A DNA stretch of 64,000 nt, from NCBI GenBank assembly GCA_024666565.1, contig CP088295.1, positions 4,526,001 to 4,590,000 on the forward strand. Reading direction: 5' to 3'. The position numbers and the translations under genes are program-made. Positions 61,110 to 64,000 of the stretch are shown in pieces (position 1 is the stretch's first letter; the number at the start of each line of letters is the position of its first letter). The notes under the pieces are model-generated. The model was not told the DNA's origin. It did not search any database and saw nothing but the letters and a program-made list of their open reading frames with translations. The stretch is from Svornostia abyssi. GTDB taxonomy: Bacteria; Actinomycetota; Thermoleophilia; Solirubrobacterales; Solirubrobacteraceae.

Positions 61110-62035
61110 GGCCGGGCCGCGAGGCTCTTCCGAAGCCTGCGGTTTGCCACGAACGTCGCCGCGCCCAAGCCGAGGAGCAGCCCGCCGATCAGGCCGGCGA
61201 ATCCGAGGATCTGGGACCACTGGGCCTCGTCGGATTTCGCGTCGTCCGCCCGGTTGAGCACCTGGATCAGCTGGCTGGAGGACTCACCCGCGCTCGCAGC
61301 GAGATACCGCTCCTCCAGCGCCTCCTCGCGCAGCCGCCAGAAGCTTCGCGACGCCCTGGCCCGTGCCAGCGAGCGCCGGACCTCAGCGCTCGGGTCGTCC
61401 TCAAGCTGATCGCGCAGGGCATCCGCGCGGGCCTCGCGGTCCGCCAGGATGCTCGACGTCTTCTTATACTCACCGAGCAGCGCCGAAGCATCGGGGTCGC
61501 GGTCGTTGAGCTGCCGGGCGTACAGCACGACGGAGTCCGACACCTCGTTGGCGAGCCGGACGGCACTCTCCTCCGTCGGGCCCGTGGCCTTGACCGTGAA
61601 CACAGGACTGTCCGGGATCGGGCTCGCGGACACCCGCCGATCGACGCGATCCACAGGAATCCCGAGCTCCTCGGCGACAGGTGCGATCACCGGTGTGGCG
61701 TCGGCGGAGCGCGCGTACTGCGTCGCGAGTGCCTGGGTCGCGCTGGCGTAGCCCGCTAGAGCGCCTGGCGCGTTGAGGTTGATCCGTCCGACGGAGAGCC
61801 GCGACTGCGCCGTATACGTCGGGCGCTTCTGCATCCCGATCAGCACACCGGCAACCGTGAGGAAGAGCATCGGCAGGATGACGAGCAGCGGGTACCGGCG
61901 CGCCGCCTGCAGGACACCGACGCTGGGCGGTGCCTGGCCAAGGGATCCGGAGCCCGGGCGCGGCAACGACGACCCGACTCGCGCGGGCAGCCCATCGCCG
62001 CCGCCGTTCTGGCGGGTGGTCTCTTGCTCGATCAC
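61106..62035 (-). CDS. Wzz/chain-length-determinant-like protein
   Basis: 309 residues from GTG 62035 (AGGAG 9-12 nt upstream). Cytoplasmic lead, TM1 (YPLLVILPMLFLTVAGVLIG), periplasmic region with helix-rich coiled coil (EYKKTSSILADREARADALR), TM2 (FAGLIGGLLLGLGAATFVAN). No kinase domain. Sets polymer length with the ligase/polymerase genes downstream. Confidence 0.87.
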   Translation of the reverse strand: MIEQETTRQNGGGDGLPARVGSSLPRPGSGSLGQAPPSVGVLQAARRYPLLVILPMLFLTVAGVLIGMQKRPTYTAQSRLSVGRINLNAPGALAGYASATQALATQYARSADATPVIAPVAEELGIPVDRVDRRVSASPIPDSPVFTVKATGPTEESAVRLANEVSDSVVLYARQLNDRDPDASALLGEYKKTSSILADREARADALRDQLEDDPSAEVRRSLARARASRSFWRLREEALEERYLAASAGESSSQLIQVLNRADDAKSDEAQWSQILGFAGLIGGLLLGLGAATFVANRRLRKSLAARP

Positions 62036-62041
62036 TTCAGG

Positions 62042-62102
62042 ACTCCTGTCGTGTGCTGCCGAACGAACAACGAAGCCGCACCGGCCGAACTTGCGAGGGC
62101 GG
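62042..62102 (-). promoter_or_regulatory. Leader of Wzz-like gene with two shared repeats
   Basis: Holds the 14-bp CACACGACAGGAGT (62042-62055) and the 16-bp CCGCCCTCGCAAGTTC (62087-62102), each found once more in the polysaccharide region (59657-59670 and 53399-53414). Confidence 0.45.
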
Positions 62103-62999
62103 TCACAGCGACCACCGCGAGAAGGCACGGCCTGTCAGCGCCCGCAGGCGCTCGACCTCTGGGCGAAAGAGGTCCTCGAGCCGGGAACGCACGTCGTCCG
62201 AGAGCGTGGGGGTCGGCACCGGGCGGGACAGTGCCCTCCGCACGCGCGGTGCGGTCCTGCTCCACGGCGTCGGCGCAAGCCTGCGCCCCGCGGGATCAAG
62301 GACGCGCCGATAGGCGACACGGCCGGCTGGTGTGAGCGCGAGCTTCTCGCCGCGTGTGTTGCGCTCCCTGTCGAATGCGGCGGACCGATGCGCCGGATCG
62401 ACGCCGACGAACCGGAACACCTCGGCCAGCGTCCGCTCACGATCGTGCTTGAGATCCTGCTGATCGACCACGAGCATCTGCTCGGCAGGAAAATGGGCGA
62501 GATACCTCTCCACCTGGGTGGCGTAGCGGCTGGGGCAGACGATCTGGTGATCCATCCATGCCCGGCTCTGCAGAATCTCCTCCAGGTCGCTGCGCAGACC
62601 GTCGACGCGCGCCTGGACCCAGTGGGCCATGAGACGGTCAATTGGATCGCGGACGAGGTACACGAGCCGCGCATCCGGTGCGACCTCGGCGATGCGCTCG
62701 GGTACTCCCCAGTGAAACGGACAGGCCGCGTACGCAGGTGTCGCCTCGCCCCGAACAGGTGAGCCGGGATCGAAATGCGCGGCGTACCACGCCAGGTTCT
62801 CGCGCCAGTCGGCACGCCAGAAGAAGCGCATCTCCTTCGGAGCGTCGTCGTTCGTACCGCGGACCGCGCTCCGAGGCCGCGCCATCGACACCTCTGGATG
62901 CGCGTCGAGGTAGGCGTGCAGGCTCGTGGTCGCGCACTTGGCCGCGCCGATGACGATGAGGTTCGGCATCGTCAGGTTCACAGCGGTGGCGGTGCTCAC
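62103..62999 (-). CDS. Sulfotransferase family protein
   Basis: 298 residues; GTG 62999 overlaps the HEAT gene stop (GTGA). 5'-phosphosulfate loop VIGAAKCATTSLHAYLDAHP, 3'-phosphate region LVYLVRDPIDRLMAHWVQAR (the usual Ser after Arg is Met/Ala here), and EATPAYAACPFHWGVPERIA. PAPS-dependent transfer of sulfate to sugar or lipid; by position, to the polysaccharide. Confidence 0.85.
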   Translation of the reverse strand: MSTATAVNLTMPNLIVIGAAKCATTSLHAYLDAHPEVSMARPRSAVRGTNDDAPKEMRFFWRADWRENLAWYAAHFDPGSPVRGEATPAYAACPFHWGVPERIAEVAPDARLVYLVRDPIDRLMAHWVQARVDGLRSDLEEILQSRAWMDHQIVCPSRYATQVERYLAHFPAEQMLVVDQQDLKHDRERTLAEVFRFVGVDPAHRSAAFDRERNTRGEKLALTPAGRVAYRRVLDPAGRRLAPTPWSRTAPRVRRALSRPVPTPTLSDDVRSRLEDLFRPEVERLRALTGRAFSRWSL

Positions 63000-64000
63000 C
63001 GGCGGCGCCCCTTCGGGCGACGCGCGCCCCGCGGGCGGGGCGGCGGTCCCGCGGGGACGGGCGGCGCGGGCGTCTCGCGTCGCCAGGGTGCGTCGGGCGG
63101 ATCCTCGACCTCGGCAGGCTCGAGCGCGGTCTTCACCTGAGGCACCGGGGTTGCCGCAGCGGGCCCGGGCGCATCCTCGAGGGCGGTCGTCGCGACCTGG
63201 CCGTCGTCGTCCGCCTGGTCTGGGGCTTGGGTACCGGGCCGCGGGACGATCGTCGGCATCCGTGAGACGGGGCGCTCCATGACGGCCTGCGCGACCGGCT
63301 CGTCGTCCTCTGCCGGGGCAGCATCCGACTCGGTGAGGGTCGCCGCAGCAACGTTGCCGTTGCCGTTCTGCGCAGCCACCGTACCGCCGGCAGATGCCGC
63401 TTCGACGTCGTCGTCAAGGTCGTCGAGGTCGTCCTCCAACGCGAAGTCGAACTCGACGTCGGGCTCGTCGATGTCTTCCTTGAAGTCGTCGGGCGGGGCG
63501 AACTCTCCGGGATCGGGGTCCTCCGGGCGCACCTCCGGGTCGGCCGCGCGCTCGGTCTGGGGTTCGGGGAACGCGGCGGACTGGCCTTGGGCCACCAGAC
63601 CGGCCAGCCCGGACAGGCTTGTCGTCGCCGCGCGCCGGACGCCAGGGTCCGGGTCTTCGGCCACACGGATCAGTGCCCGCGCCGCCGCCGCGCCACCCAG
63701 TTCGCCGAGCGCCGCAGCCCCGGCCGCCCTCACCGCAGGCGGGCGGTGAGGCTCCAGGAGCGCCACAAGCGCCGGCGTCTGCGACAGGTCACCGATGCGC
63801 CCGAGCGCGGCGGCTGCCGACGCGGCCCGCCGGTCGTCGCGCAGTGCAGCCGTCAGCGGTGCAGGATCGCGGGCGCCGAGCCTCGACACGAGTTCCAGCG
63901 CGCGCGCAGCCACTCCCGCGTCGGCGTCACCCAAGGCCTGCGCCGCACGCCCCAGGCTGCCGCGCAGCACCTCGGGGTCTCCGGCGACCAGAGCGTCCAG
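62996..64000 (-). CDS. HEAT-repeat protein with acidic C-terminus (5' end beyond window)
   Basis: At least 334 residues visible; the frame is open to the window edge. N-terminal visible part consists of HEAT/PBS-lyase-like repeats (RAAGAAALGELGGAAAARAL, IRVAEDPDPGVRRAATTSLS). An acidic segment follows (DFALEDDLDDLDDDVE), then a Pro/Ala-rich tail ending in a basic RGARRPKGRRR. Scaffold or interaction protein; first visible gene of the polysaccharide operon. Confidence 0.75.
   Translation of the reverse strand: MDALVAGDPEVLRGSLGRAAQALGDADAGVAARALELVSRLGARDPAPLTAALRDDRRAASAAAALGRIGDLSQTPALVALLEPHRPPAVRAAGAAALGELGGAAAARALIRVAEDPDPGVRRAATTSLSGLAGLVAQGQSAAFPEPQTERAADPEVRPEDPDPGEFAPPDDFKEDIDEPDVEFDFALEDDLDDLDDDVEAASAGGTVAAQNGNGNVAAATLTESDAAPAEDDEPVAQAVMERPVSRMPTIVPRPGTQAPDQADDDGQVATTALEDAPGPAAATPVPQVKTALEPAEVEDPPDAPWRRETPAPPVPAGPPPRPRGARRPKGRRR

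Noticed and set aside
62087-62102. JUMPstart/ops antitermination element
   Set aside because: The shared 16-mer does not contain the GGCGGTAGC ops core.
1-64000. CRISPR arrays, transposases, integrases, prophage or rRNA/tRNA genes
   Set aside because: None seen on reading both strands; the HNH gene is the only possibly mobile item.

Overview
This is about 64 kb of high-GC actinobacterial chromosome. Gene content and protein style (six-protein Mce operon with its own ATPase, type III glutamine synthetase, DUF1800/DUF1501 pair, HemQ, many GGDEF proteins, DUF222-HNH endonuclease) fit Thermoleophilia/Solirubrobacterales best. That placement is inference; no rRNA or tRNA gene is visible. Coding density is very high and many neighbouring genes overlap by 1-8 nt (ATGA, GTGA, TGATG).

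Layout. (1) 1-12487, minus: a complete Mce lipid-transport operon (two MlaE/YrbE permeases, MceG-like ATPase, six MCE proteins) running into an MMPL/RND transporter cut by the window edge. (2) 12706-14855, plus: lipoprotein, small membrane protein, coiled-coil membrane-anchored protein. (3) 14852-25163: TetR regulator, secreted esterase, two PIG-L deacetylases, a GT4 glycosyltransferase, a universal stress protein, an HTH regulator with its own palindromic operator, and a divergent fatty-acyl-AMP ligase / methyltransferase-hydrolase set. This region carries four TAACGTTA palindromes and ends in two tandem, related, structured non-coding elements that match no class I can name. (4) 25164-30860: nitrogen block, amt-glnK-pucR-like (minus) divergent from type III glutamine synthetase (plus). 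(5) 30867-37477: two paralogous GGDEF proteins (one with a degenerate HD-GYP domain) divergent from cobalamin-dependent methionine synthase. (6) 37481-45872: hypothetical gene, DUF222-HNH endonuclease, a structured C-rich-loop region, DUF1800-DUF1501-cupredoxin-polysaccharide deacetylase, secreted protein, FkbM methyltransferase. (7) 45890-53372: glycosyltransferase-flippase fusion, HemQ, AlkA-like glycosylase, methyltransferase, PHP phosphoesterase, TauE/SafE permease, acyltransferase. (8) 53483-64000: two paralogous secreted proteins of unknown family and a minus-strand polysaccharide operon (HEAT protein, sulfotransferase, Wzz-like, two O-antigen ligases, glycosyltransferase, Wzx flippase).

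Two themes cut across the window. First, many start codons lie 6-8 nt after a TANNNT -10 hexamer, so leaderless transcription looks common and helps fix starts. Second, at least a dozen otherwise intact genes are split by single-base frameshifts, nearly all +1 and several in C/G runs. This is more like sequence or assembly error than gene decay; products are described as if the frame were restored.

The strongest candidates for something new are the tandem structured RNAs at 24846-25163 together with the TAACGTTA palindrome that precedes both and also sits as a symmetric, apparently bidirectional leaderless promoter between the acyl-AMP ligase and the methyltransferase.
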